A stretch of 64,000 nucleotides of DNA from an uncultured Acidobacteriia bacterium (GTDB lineage Bacteria; Acidobacteriota; Terriglobia; Bryobacterales; Bryobacteraceae): assembly GCA_903907865.1 (NCBI GenBank), contig CAIVPR010000129.1, positions 1-64,000 of the forward strand, in the 5' to 3' direction. Positions 25,844-34,313 of the stretch are shown here, in pieces (position 1 is the stretch's first letter; each line of letters begins with the position of its first letter). The translations under genes were made by a program, and so were the position numbers. The notes below the pieces were generated by a model. The model was given only the letters and a program-made list of their open reading frames with translations. It made no database searches and was not told where the DNA came from.

Positions 25844-27178
25844 CTACCGGCGGGCGACCACTTCTCCGGCTACTGCCGGAAGAGCCGTCCGCTGTCCGTC
25901 GCTGGAGGCCAGAAGACGGTTGATCGTCGAAGTGAAGGTCTTCTTCAGATCATCGTTGTAGACCCCGGCCGCTGCGGAGGCGAAGCCGGAGTAGGTGGCT
26001 TTCACGCGGCCATCCTTGCCGATGAAGAGCGTGGCGGGCCAAGTGTTGAGGTTGACTACCTGCGGCACCTTGTCCCACATCTCATCCGGAGTACCCGCCA
26101 AGACGTAGGTGTACGGGATCTTGTACTGCTTGATGAAAGCGTTCACCCGAGTCCGCGAGTCCAGCTGGTCGGCCTCTTCGAAGTCGAGAGCCACAATCTC
26201 CACGCCCTTCTTGTGATACTCCTCGTAGAGCTTGGCCAGGTACTGCGCTTCGTCGTGGCAGTTCGGGCACCAGGTGCCGGTGACGATGGCGAGGACCACC
26301 TTGCCCTTGAACTTCGGATCCTCGTTCGACAGCACTTTACCGTTCACGTCGCGGAACCGCCAAGTGAATACTTCATCGGGGTTCCTCACACTGGTGTGCG
26401 TGAGGTAGTTGGCGGGCTCGGGAAGACCCTTGGCCCGAGCAACTGCGGGGCGCCATGCCGCGAATGTCTCATCGCGCGGTTCCGCCTTGAGTTTCACGAG
26501 AAGCGATCCGTCCGCCTGGGGCGTCAGATGCACGAGGCCGGGCCTCGACCCGTCAAAATGGCTCGCCACAAAACTGCCGTCCTGCCAACTGCCGGTTAGG
26601 GCGCCCGTGTCGCCGTCTACCCGCAGCACGGTGGTTTCAATCTCCGCGCCCTTCTGCTTCACAATCAGCCGCCAAGCCTTTTCACCCTTGGGAGATTCGT
26701 GGGGGATTTCCCACTGTCCGTCAATGTTGGGCACATTGGCAGCGTTGATCGGGGCTGCCGCGACGTAGCGCTTGGCGTGGAAGGCGCTCACGCGGTCGGA
26801 CGCGGTGGCCTGATAGGCCCCCGGAGTGATGTTAATGGGACTGCGGGAGGTCACAGTGACCTTCCCGTCAAGCTCGCCATCTTTCACATTGGCCGAGATG
26901 GTCGTCAGATAGTGCTCGAAAGCCAGCGACACGGCACCGTTGCCGACGCTCGCGCTGGTGGTCGTCTCCACATCCTCGCCATTGTGAAGGGTGCCGACGA
27001 CGCGGCCGTTCTTGGTCGCGATGTCCAGACGGAACGGAATGACGATGCTGCCCTGGGTAAGGGTTGCAGCCCAGCGACCGTCGAGGTTTTGTGCCTGGGA
27101 GAGGGCCACGCTGCCGAGTGAAACGGTGGCTAGAAGCAACGCGTTTCCCGAACTGTGTAAGAGCTTCTTGAGTTTCAT
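25844..27178 (-). CDS. Exported TlpA-like thioredoxin-fold protein, copy 2
   Basis: A 444-residue paralogue of the protein at 15257-16510, co-linear along the whole length. Signal peptide about 1-29; N-terminal beta-rich region about 31-260; thioredoxin domain about 275-425 with TGTWCPNCHDEA (Cys304, Cys307, His308), DFEEADQLDSRTRVNAFIKQY and LNTWPATLF. It follows the cytochrome copy 2 gene by 34 bases, reproducing the cytochrome-TlpA order of the encapsulin operon, but here the PDLSG, shell and desulfurase genes are missing and a terminator follows. AAAGGAA precedes the ATG. Confidence 0.88.
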   Translation of the reverse strand: MKLKKLLHSSGNALLLATVSLGSVALSQAQNLDGRWAATLTQGSIVIPFRLDIATKNGRVVGTLHNGEDVETTTSASVGNGAVSLAFEHYLTTISANVKDGELDGKVTVTSRSPINITPGAYQATASDRVSAFHAKRYVAAAPINAANVPNIDGQWEIPHESPKGEKAWRLIVKQKGAEIETTVLRVDGDTGALTGSWQDGSFVASHFDGSRPGLVHLTPQADGSLLVKLKAEPRDETFAAWRPAVARAKGLPEPANYLTHTSVRNPDEVFTWRFRDVNGKVLSNEDPKFKGKVVLAIVTGTWCPNCHDEAQYLAKLYEEYHKKGVEIVALDFEEADQLDSRTRVNAFIKQYKIPYTYVLAGTPDEMWDKVPQVVNLNTWPATLFIGKDGRVKATYSGFASAAAGVYNDDLKKTFTSTINRLLASSDGQRTALPAVAGEVVARR

Positions 27179-27212
27179 GGGTTCCTTTTGTGTGGGGTTG
27201 GTAATGCGAGGT

Positions 27213-28721
27213 TCAGGGTTGGCGGTTGACCGCGGCAGGTGAGGCCGCGATCATGGTTGTCGAAGCTTGTTCCCGGGAGAACTGTTGCCATTCCTCCGGA
27301 AAACCGGGCTTCGTTGCGAGAAGAATCTCCAGGATGGCCCGGCGGTCCTCGCTCGACAGCGAGGAGAATTCGGGACTCCTGTCGTTGCCGCCCAGGACTT
27401 CAAACAGGCGACGGTGGATGTATGTCCTGGCCGGCTCGGGAAGCGCATCGAAGGCCTCCGAGTAGATCAGATAGCTGCACGGGTATTTGAAGATGCGTGT
27501 ACGGAGGTCGAAGTCACGCAGCGAACGACCTTGGGCGTCGCGCCGCCCCGGCGTCCCGAAATCGGCGGTGAAGCCTGAGGTGCCCTCGATCGGCTCGCGC
27601 AGCTTCTCCTCATTCGCGAACAGGAGGTAACGGACGAGTTGTTCGGCTGGCCCTTCGATCTGCTTCCGAGCAGCGTCGGAGATCGTCCCCGCCGGTTGGT
27701 TCCGCTTTTGGTCGGCAAAGAGGGCCAGCCTCGTCTGATAGTTGGTCAGCGTGATCAGGTTGTGCATCTGGGTCTGGTGGGCCAGCACCATGACCGCGAC
27801 GATGTCGCTGGAATCGGTCAAATAGCCGGATGTGTCGAGGCGTCCGTTCAGCGTCGCGAGGTTCGTGGAACCTTTGGTGTTCAGTTGCTCGGGATGCTTC
27901 GGGTCCGATATGGTCACGTTCGCCAAGCCACCCTCGCCGCCGTGCTTGGAAGTGACGTACCATCCGCCCCAGCGCTCGTTCAGGGGACTCTCGTGCCCGG
28001 TGACAAACGACTTCGAAGCCGCGTCGGGATACCCGTTCGGCCGCGTAAACACGGACTTCACGAGCACACCGGGAACACCGCGCGTCGAGCCAGCCACGTG
28101 GCACTGGATGCAGTCTACAGCCGCCCGCTCAAACCGTGGCTCGGACGATTCCTGCTCGTCCAGCACGTAGAAGATCGCGGCCTGCTTGGCATCGAATGAG
28201 ACGAATTCCAGAAACTTCCCGGCGTGCACCTGTCCGACGTAGACATCGTCGTTGAAGTACAGAGCCCTGGGTGCGGTCGGAGAGATGTCTGGAAACTGAA
28301 AGCTTGTCTTCGAGAAAACCAGCGTTTGGGAGCTCACCGGGATTCGCAAAGCGTCGAGCACGGCCTGCAGGTAGCCATGGCGCGGATCGTAGTGAAGGGA
28401 AACCTCGCCACTTTCGAGGCGCTTCTCAAGTCGCGCGATCGGATCGTTCAGTTCCGCCGAGCGGTAGTTGATCGGCGGACCCGCGAAGGGCAGGAAGCCC
28501 TGATTCTTCACGACGGCACCCGGGGTATTCCCGGTGGATTCTCCCCGCGCAGGCAACCCGCTGAAGACCATCGCAACCGCGCAAGCTCCGCAGCCAAGGA
28601 CTGCCAACCAGTGGCAACGGATGCGCCAAGACTGCGTAAATATCAAATTGCGTCGGAGCCACATCCCGGCCCTTCCAAGCGCGGTTGTTGGGCGCGGAAG
28701 AGCGGCGAACAGTGATTGCAT
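27213..28721 (-). CDS. Exported monohaem cytochrome-like protein, copy 2
   Basis: A 502-residue paralogue of the protein at 16571-17917, with a longer N-terminus (about 60 residues, including a hydrophobic stretch around 38-57 that would serve as signal or anchor). The haem motif is CIQCH (204-208). Shared blocks: VFSKTSFQ, PRALYFNDDVYVGQVHAGK, SPLNERWGGWYVTSKHG, HQTQMHNLITLTNY and DRRAILEILLATKPGFP. ATG 28721 has GGAGGA 6 bases upstream. It is first in operon C and divergent from the sulfate-binding protein gene. Confidence 0.8.
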   Translation of the reverse strand: MQSLFAALPRPTTALGRAGMWLRRNLIFTQSWRIRCHWLAVLGCGACAVAMVFSGLPARGESTGNTPGAVVKNQGFLPFAGPPINYRSAELNDPIARLEKRLESGEVSLHYDPRHGYLQAVLDALRIPVSSQTLVFSKTSFQFPDISPTAPRALYFNDDVYVGQVHAGKFLEFVSFDAKQAAIFYVLDEQESSEPRFERAAVDCIQCHVAGSTRGVPGVLVKSVFTRPNGYPDAASKSFVTGHESPLNERWGGWYVTSKHGGEGGLANVTISDPKHPEQLNTKGSTNLATLNGRLDTSGYLTDSSDIVAVMVLAHQTQMHNLITLTNYQTRLALFADQKRNQPAGTISDAARKQIEGPAEQLVRYLLFANEEKLREPIEGTSGFTADFGTPGRRDAQGRSLRDFDLRTRIFKYPCSYLIYSEAFDALPEPARTYIHRRLFEVLGGNDRSPEFSSLSSEDRRAILEILLATKPGFPEEWQQFSREQASTTMIAASPAAVNRQP

Positions 28722-28750
28722 GACGAGTCCTCCCCAGACTCCCGAGTCCC

Positions 28751-28822
28751 GTTCTCTCGGCTTGGAGGAACTTGACGAAAAAGATGGTTCTCTCGGCCTG
28801 GAGGAACTCGAGCGAAAAAGTT
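28751..28822. repeat. 36-bp tandem direct repeat in the cytochrome copy 2 leader
   Basis: Two adjacent 36-base units (28751-28786 and 28787-28822) start GTTCTCTCGGCYTGGAGGAA and differ at about seven positions. They lie 30-100 bases upstream of the ATG at 28721, between it and the candidate operator at 28834. Confidence 0.8.
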
Positions 28823-28833
28823 GGACCGCAGAA

Positions 28834-28860
28834 TTGTCTACTAGATAGGTCTAGTATAGG
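28834..28860. promoter_or_regulatory. Candidate operator of operon C (paired GTCTA elements)
   Basis: Plus-strand TTGTCTACTAG (28834-28844) and GGTCTAGTATAG (28848-28859). On the minus strand the TAGACC and TAGACA cores are 13 bases apart, exactly as at 17995-18025 upstream of the encapsulin operon. A TATACT that could act as a -10 for the minus strand is part of the site. Confidence 0.45.
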
Positions 28861-29036
28861 GCGATAGTTGGCGAGCGTCAAGTGGGACACGCAGGAAAAA
28901 TGAAACGCAATTTCGCTCGGGCAGCGGCAAGGAGCCCTAACAAGCCAGACATCCACTGCGGACGCCGGGACGGGATTGACCGAATTGCCCCTTGCATGCC
29001 GGACGTGCTGGGGACGGCATCCCTCTACTCCCGCGC

Positions 29037-29054
29037 ATACTAGTCTACTAGACA
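29037..29054. promoter_or_regulatory. Candidate operator of the sulfate-uptake operon D
   Basis: ATACTAGTCTACTAGACA (29037-29054) is a compact near-palindromic version of the same element, 45 bases before the GTG start of the sulfate-binding protein. The 377-base divergent gap 28722-29098 holds no gene. Confidence 0.4.
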
Positions 29055-29098
29055 GATGGAATATAAGGTGTTACGATGACAGACGTCAAGGAGAAAAC

Positions 29099-30139
29099 GT
29101 GGGAACCCGACGACAAAGCGCCTTCTGGCTCAACCTGCTGGCTCTGGCCGCGGTGGCCCTATCGGCGGCGCTGGTCGTCACGGGCAACGCCGACACGGGC
29201 AATTCGAACCAGATCCTGAACGTCTCGTACGACTCGACACGCGAGCTGTTCCAGGAGTTGAACCAGCAGTTCACGGCCAAGTATCTGAAGGAGACCGGGC
29301 GCAAGTGGGGCATTCAGCAATCCCACGGTGGCTCGTCGCGCCAAGCCCGGGCCGTGGTAGATGGCCTCCGGGCGGATCTGGTCACCCTCGGGCTGTTTCC
29401 CGATGTCGACTTGCTGCGCAGGCGCGGCCTCATTGCAGAGGGCTGGAGCCAGCGTCTTCCGAACGATTCGCGACCGTTCACATCTACCATCGTTTTCGTG
29501 GTTCGAAAAGGCAATCCGAAGCACATCCGCGACTGGCCAGATTTGATAGGCCGGGATGTTTCCGTCATTACGCCGAACCCGAAGACCTCGGGCAACGGAA
29601 AACTCAGTGTGCTGGCGGCGTGGGGCCAGGTGATCCGCCGGGGCGGCACCGAGGCGCAGGCCCGCGACTACTTGGTCCGTCTCTATCGGAACGTCCCCGT
29701 CCTCGGTTCCGGCTCGCGCGACGCCACAGCCACTTTTGCCTATGACAATGTCGGCGACGTGCATCTGACTTGGGAGAGCGAGGCGCTGTTCGAAACAGAG
29801 GCGTCGGGCGGCGAACTGGAAATCGTCTATCCGCCGGTGAGTATTCTGGCTGAACCGGCGGTGGCCTTGGTGGACGCGAACGTCGCCGGCACGCGCAAGG
29901 AGTCGTTCACGAAGGCCTATTTGCGGTATCTGTTCACTGATCAGGCGCAGGAGGTCATCGCAAGGCATGGGTACCGGCCAGTGAACGCCGAGGTACTGCG
30001 CCGCTATTCCCATCGCTTCCCGGCAATCGATTTGTTCCCCGCAACGCTGCTCGGCAAAGACTGGAATGAGATCGGCCTGAAATTCTTCGCCGACAACGGG
30101 ATTCTTGATTCGATCCCCTTGGAACGGGCTGCGTCATGA
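29099..30139 (+). CDS. sbp: Periplasmic sulfate-binding protein (Sbp/CysP family)
   Basis: A 346-residue solute-binding protein: hydrophobic export segment (about 8-30), then the Sbp pattern LNVSYDSTRELFQELNQQF, QSHGGSSRQARAVVDGLRADLVTLG and, further on, ITPNPKTSGNGK and TFAYDNVGDVHLTWESEAL. These are the sulfate-contact blocks of Sbp/CysP. The start is GTG 29099 with AAGGAG 5 bases upstream; upstream in-frame codons cross the regulatory site. It normally delivers sulfate to a CysTWA ABC transporter, but no CysT, CysW or CysA is here; the next gene, overlapping by 4 bases, is a SulP permease. Confidence 0.9.
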   Translation: MGTRRQSAFWLNLLALAAVALSAALVVTGNADTGNSNQILNVSYDSTRELFQELNQQFTAKYLKETGRKWGIQQSHGGSSRQARAVVDGLRADLVTLGLFPDVDLLRRRGLIAEGWSQRLPNDSRPFTSTIVFVVRKGNPKHIRDWPDLIGRDVSVITPNPKTSGNGKLSVLAAWGQVIRRGGTEAQARDYLVRLYRNVPVLGSGSRDATATFAYDNVGDVHLTWESEALFETEASGGELEIVYPPVSILAEPAVALVDANVAGTRKESFTKAYLRYLFTDQAQEVIARHGYRPVNAEVLRRYSHRFPAIDLFPATLLGKDWNEIGLKFFADNGILDSIPLERAAS

Positions 30140-31908
30140 TCTTTCGGCGAAACTACTCGTGGTCCGACCTGCAGAACGACCTGCTGGCAGGTGTCACGGT
30201 GGCGGCAATCTCGCTGCCTCAGGCGATGGCTTACGCTCTTATCGCCGGGGTCGATCCCCGTTTCGGCCTCTATTCGGCAATTGTGGTGACACTGGTCGCA
30301 TCCGTCTTCGGATCGTCTTCCCACCTGATCAACGGGCCCACGAACGCCGTCTCGCTGGTGGTCTTCAGCGCCCTCGCCTTCTTCGATCCCGAAGCCCGCT
30401 TCGACGCGTATCAGGGCATGTTTCTTCTCGGAATCATGGTCGGCGCAGTGCAGATCCTGATTGCGGTGTTCAAGCTGGGCGACCTGACGAGGTACATCTC
30501 GGAGTCGGTCGTGCTTGGTTTCATGACCGGGGCGGGCTTCCTGGTGGCGCTGGGGCAGGTCGGCAATCTGGTTGGCCTGCGCGACAAGGGTACGGGCCAC
30601 ATGCACGTGCTCTATCGCTTCTGGCTGACGGTTACGCAGGACGCGCACGTGGACCCGCGCGCTGTCGGAATCGGGACCGGCACCATCGTGCTGGCCGTCG
30701 CGTTGCGCAGCGTGGCGCGGAAATACCGGCTGCCCCAGGTGGACATGTTGGTTACGCTGATCGCCACAACATGGATCGCCACCAGCCTTGGGTGGTCCCA
30801 ACCGGGCGCGGCTGGAAAGGCTGCCCTTGCGGTGGTTGGAAATGTCCCGGCTACCCTGCCGAAACCGCATATCCCTGAAATCCAGTTTTGGTGGATCCGC
30901 GAAATGTCGGGCAGCGTGCTGGCTATCGCCTGCCTGGGGCTGCTGGAGGCGCTCGCCATCTCGAAATCAATCGCCCATGAGACACGCCAGACGCTCGATT
31001 TCAACCGCCAATGCCTTGCCGAAGGTCTCGCGAACCTGACGGGGGGCTTTTTCCAGTGCCTGCCCGGGTCCGGCTCGCTCACCCGCTCCGCGATCAATTT
31101 CCAAGCGGGCGCAGTCAGCAGGATGTCGGGCATTTTTGCGGCCGGGTCGGTGGCAATCGTGCTGGTGCTGTTCGCGCCGCTGATGCGGTACGTGCCCCGT
31201 GCGGCGTTGGCGGGGTTGCTCATGGTCACGGCATCGCGACTGGTCGACTGGAAACGGCTGCGTTCCGCTCTGGGCGCTTCCGGATATGACGCCAGTCTGG
31301 TGGCGTTGACGGCGTTTGCCGCGGTGTTCATCAGCGTGGAGTTCTCGATTCTGATTGGAGTTGGCGTCTCGATCCTGCTGTTTGTGCCCCGTGCCGCGCG
31401 GCTCCGGGGGGCCGAACTCATAGTGAGCGAAGACCGCGTGGTGCGCGACCGGCTGCCGTCCGATCCGGATTGCACGGGCATGATCATTTTCGATTTCGAA
31501 GGGGAGTTGTTTTTTGGGGCGTCGCCCGAGCTCGACGGCCATTTCGCCGGTCTTGAGCGACGCGTGCGCGACGAGGGAATTCGCTGCATCGTGCTGCGGG
31601 TGAAAGGCACCAGCAACCCGGATATGGTCTGCATGGAGCGCTTTCGTCATTTCATCCAGGGAATGGAGCGGCGGGGCGTCTTCGTCCTCCTCTGTGGCGT
31701 CCGTCCCGACTTCGGGCGGGTGATGAAGAACATGCGCTTCGGCGAAGTGCTGCCGGACTCGCGCGTCTTCCGCGAGGAGCCGACCCTCTATTCATCGACC
31801 CAGAAAGCGGTCCGCCACGGCTACGATCTCATGGGCGACGCGGACTGCGAGCATTGCGCCCGACTGCAGGTGTCGGAAGCAGCACACGATCTGTACTACC
31901 AAGTCTGA
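30136..31908 (+). CDS. SulP family inorganic anion permease with STAS domain
   Basis: A 590-residue permease. The N-terminal SulP signature (LLAGVTVAAISLPQAMAYALIAGVDPRFGLYS, read as two overlapping blocks) is complete; about twelve hydrophobic segments run to about residue 420; the C-terminal STAS domain (about 440-560) has DPDCTGMIIFDFEGELFFGAS and RCIVLRVKG. SulP proteins move sulfate or bicarbonate by secondary transport. The start ATG overlaps the sulfate-binding protein stop (ATGA, 30136-30139). The coupling to Sbp suggests sulfate as the substrate. Confidence 0.92.
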   Translation: MIFRRNYSWSDLQNDLLAGVTVAAISLPQAMAYALIAGVDPRFGLYSAIVVTLVASVFGSSSHLINGPTNAVSLVVFSALAFFDPEARFDAYQGMFLLGIMVGAVQILIAVFKLGDLTRYISESVVLGFMTGAGFLVALGQVGNLVGLRDKGTGHMHVLYRFWLTVTQDAHVDPRAVGIGTGTIVLAVALRSVARKYRLPQVDMLVTLIATTWIATSLGWSQPGAAGKAALAVVGNVPATLPKPHIPEIQFWWIREMSGSVLAIACLGLLEALAISKSIAHETRQTLDFNRQCLAEGLANLTGGFFQCLPGSGSLTRSAINFQAGAVSRMSGIFAAGSVAIVLVLFAPLMRYVPRAALAGLLMVTASRLVDWKRLRSALGASGYDASLVALTAFAAVFISVEFSILIGVGVSILLFVPRAARLRGAELIVSEDRVVRDRLPSDPDCTGMIIFDFEGELFFGASPELDGHFAGLERRVRDEGIRCIVLRVKGTSNPDMVCMERFRHFIQGMERRGVFVLLCGVRPDFGRVMKNMRFGEVLPDSRVFREEPTLYSSTQKAVRHGYDLMGDADCEHCARLQVSEAAHDLYYQV

Positions 31909-31909
31909 G

Positions 31910-32529
31910 GTGGAAAACGGTGCGCTGACGCTAAACTTCGACAGCTATGCGTCGACCCTGAAGGCCACGGTGAAGGACGGTGCCATTACGGGCGATTAGG
32001 TCCAGCGGTGCAGCAAAAGGGAGCGGAGGTTTCCGCCGCGATCCTCCGCATCGATGGCGACACGGGAACGCTGACGGGCGGGTACAAGGACGGCAAATTC
32101 GTTCTCAGCCATTTCTCCGGCGCGCGCCCGTCACAGGTATTTCTGACGCCCCAGGCCGATGGAACGATCACCCTTGAAGTGAGTGGCCAGCACCATGAGG
32201 GTGCCGTAATCGGATACCGCCCGGAGACGGCGCGCGCCAAAGGCCTGCCGGAGCCGAGCGACGCCGACCAACACACGGAAGTGAAGGACCCGTCGCAGCC
32301 CTTCACTTTCAGCTTTCCCGACCTGAACGGACAGCTAGTTTCCAACACCGACGCCCGCTTCCACAACAAGGTGGTCCTGATCAACATCACCGGCAGTTGG
32401 TGCCCGAACTGCCACGACGAAGCTCCGTTTCTGGCCGAGCTCTACCGCAAGTACCACAAGCAGGGCCTCGAGATCGTTGCCTTGTCCTTCGAGGAAGGTC
32501 TGCTCGCAAACAAGCTCTCCGCGAAGTAA
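31910..32529 (+). pseudogene. Broken TlpA-like gene, copy 3 (N-terminal and central part)
   Basis: Right after the SulP stop, a reading beginning at GTG 31910 gives VENGALTLNFDSYAST and KDGAITGD, matching residues about 75-105 of TlpA copies 1 and 2, then hits a stop at 31999. In another frame (from GTG 32008) homology resumes about 65 residues further on (QQKGAEVSAAILRIDGDTG) and runs through the intact redox motif GSWCPNCHDEA to EIVALSFEE, then ends abruptly at 32529. The signal peptide, an internal part and the whole C-terminal third are missing. The missing C-terminal third matches the fragment at 50305-50601. Confidence 0.8.
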
Positions 32530-32555
32530 GCCCTGTCGCATTCCAAGCGAGATTG

Positions 32556-32586
32556 AACCGGGGTCGCCGTGGCGGCGACCCCGGTT
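32556..32586. terminator. Bidirectional hairpin terminator
   Basis: A perfect 13-bp stem (32556-32568 with 32574-32586, AACCGGGGTCGCC and its complement) lies between the plus-strand TlpA fragment and the minus-strand serine acetyltransferase gene. Confidence 0.75.
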
Positions 32587-32600
32587 GGCTCGCTCAAGCC

Positions 32601-33521
32601 TCAAATCTGGTAGTCGAAAGAACCGCTGTCGGGCGTGCTCTTGGGAGTCACCCTCACTTTGGTCGCCTCGGAGACCACGAGCGAGTTTTCCGGAACGCTG
32701 CTGGTGAGGAAGACGTTTGCGCCGATGGTGGTGCCCGCCCCCACGACCGTATCGCCACCTATGATGGTTGCCCCGGCGTAGACCGTCACGCGGTCGCCCA
32801 GGGTCGGATGGCGTTTCTGTCCGCGCAGCGCCTGCCCCGCCGCCAATGACCTGGCCACCAGGCCAACGCCCTGATACAGCTTGACGTGGCTTCCGATCAC
32901 AGCCGTCTCGCCCACCACCGTTCCGGTGCCGTGGTCGATAAAGAAGTGCGTGCCGATGCGCGCACCGGGATGGAGGTCGATTCCGGTACGAGAGTGCGCC
33001 CATTCCGTCATGATGCGTGGAATGAGCGGGATGTTCTCGAGGTAGAGTTCGTGCGCGAGCCGCTGCACCGAAATCGCTTCGATGCAAGGATAGGCGACAA
33101 TCACTTCGTCCCGGCTGAAGGCGGCGGGATCGCCCGAGAAGGCGGCGTCAGTGTCCGTGCGGAGCAATTCCCGGACCCTCGGCAGGTTGCCGAGGAACCG
33201 GCGGGTGAGCGCGGCAGCCGCTTCAGGCGGTTCCGCGTCGCCCCGTTGGGCGGAGGCGGCATACCGGAGGCTCTTGCGGATCTCGGTCTCCAGACGGGCA
33301 AGGACACTGTGCAGCATGGCCCCGGCGACATCCTCCATTTCGGAGGAGTGGACGGGCTTCTCGTCGAAGAATCCGGGGAACAAGAGACGCAGGAGGTCGG
33401 TCGCGATTGCGGCGACGGCGTGCTTCGACGGCAGGTTTCTGCCATCCACGTGATTGGTCCCGCCCACGCGCTGATACGAGGCCAGCAGACGTTCGGTCAA
33501 TTGGGCAACTGTTAACGACAC
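32601..33521 (-). CDS. cysE: Serine O-acetyltransferase (EpsC/CysE family)
   Basis: A 306-residue enzyme that makes O-acetylserine from serine and acetyl-CoA, the committed step to cysteine. An alpha-helical N-terminal part (about 1-165) is followed by the left-handed beta-helix with hexapeptide repeats: IDLHPGARIGTHFFIDHGTGTVVGETAVIG, read in pieces, then GDRVTVYAGATIIGGDTVVGAGTTIGANVFLTSSVP. The catalytic Asp-His (IDHG) and active-site HPGA are present. Length fits the longer EpsC type. Start is GTG 33521. It is 72 bases from the ssu genes and transcribed the same way, but without overlap. Confidence 0.92.
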   Translation of the reverse strand: MSLTVAQLTERLLASYQRVGGTNHVDGRNLPSKHAVAAIATDLLRLLFPGFFDEKPVHSSEMEDVAGAMLHSVLARLETEIRKSLRYAASAQRGDAEPPEAAAALTRRFLGNLPRVRELLRTDTDAAFSGDPAAFSRDEVIVAYPCIEAISVQRLAHELYLENIPLIPRIMTEWAHSRTGIDLHPGARIGTHFFIDHGTGTVVGETAVIGSHVKLYQGVGLVARSLAAGQALRGQKRHPTLGDRVTVYAGATIIGGDTVVGAGTTIGANVFLTSSVPENSLVVSEATKVRVTPKSTPDSGSFDYQI

Positions 33522-33593
33522 GGTTCGATGTTCACCTTGGGCAAGCCGGCGCGGCGGTGGCTGGCACTTGCGATGATAACGCGGGGCAGCGGG

Positions 33594-34313
33594 CTACACC
33601 TCCATCACATGGCCAAGCACGGACTGCACGAGGCCGGAGAATGCCGGATTGGAGCGGTCGCGGGGTCTGGGCAGGTCGACCAGCCACTCGTCTTCGGCAT
33701 GCCCCCGTTTTAGAAGGACGATCCGGTCAGCCAGCGCCACCGCCTCCTCCACGTCATGGGTGACAAGGATGGTTGTCGCGCCGGACTGGTGCCAGAGCGA
33801 CTCGATCAACCCCTGCATTTCGAGCCGAGTTAGCGCGTCGAGACTGCCCAAGGGCTCGTCCAACAGCAGCAAGCCGGGGTTGGCAGCGAGGGCGCGCGCG
33901 AGTGCCACCCGTTGTTTTTGACCGCCAGACAAGATCGCCGGCCAGTCCCGGATCCGGTCCGCGAGGCCGACACGGTCCAACATGTCGCGAACCCGTCCGT
34001 CATTGTCCTTGGGAAGACCAAGCGCCACGTTGTCGCCCACCCGCAGCCAAGGCAGCAACCGGCCATCCTGAAACACCATGCGAGCCGAAGAGCACAAGCC
34101 GATAAGGACCTCCCCCGAAATCTGGATGGAGCCGCGCTCCGCCCGGTCGATGCCCGCCAGCAGACGCAGGAGGGTACTCTTGCCGCAGCCACTACGACCG
34201 ACGATGACCACGAACTCCCCTGGCTCGGCGTGGAAGTTCAGATCCCGCAGGACAACCTTCGCGCCGAACTGCCGGTGCAGGTTCGCAGCCTCGACGGCGA
34301 CACCCGTACTCAC
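33594..34313 (-). CDS. ssuB: Aliphatic sulfonate ABC transporter ATP-binding protein
   Basis: A 239-residue ABC ATPase: Walker A GRSGCGKST, Q-loop FQDGRLLPW, signature LSGGQKQRVALARAL, Walker B LLLLDEPLGSLD and the switch histidine in LVTHDVEEA. Closest by pattern to SsuB/TauB. It starts at GTG 34313, which overlaps the SsuC stop by 4 bases (GTGA). Last gene of the ssuA-ssuD-ssuC-ssuB operon. Confidence 0.9.
   Translation of the reverse strand: MSTGVAVEAANLHRQFGAKVVLRDLNFHAEPGEFVVIVGRSGCGKSTLLRLLAGIDRAERGSIQISGEVLIGLCSSARMVFQDGRLLPWLRVGDNVALGLPKDNDGRVRDMLDRVGLADRIRDWPAILSGGQKQRVALARALAANPGLLLLDEPLGSLDALTRLEMQGLIESLWHQSGATTILVTHDVEEAVALADRIVLLKRGHAEDEWLVDLPRPRDRSNPAFSGLVQSVLGHVMEV

Noticed and set aside
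25844-27178. Calling the TlpA proteins true c-type cytochromes
   Set aside because: The CPNCH lies in an otherwise standard thioredoxin active site (W-C-x-x-C), so the redox dithiol reading is preferred.
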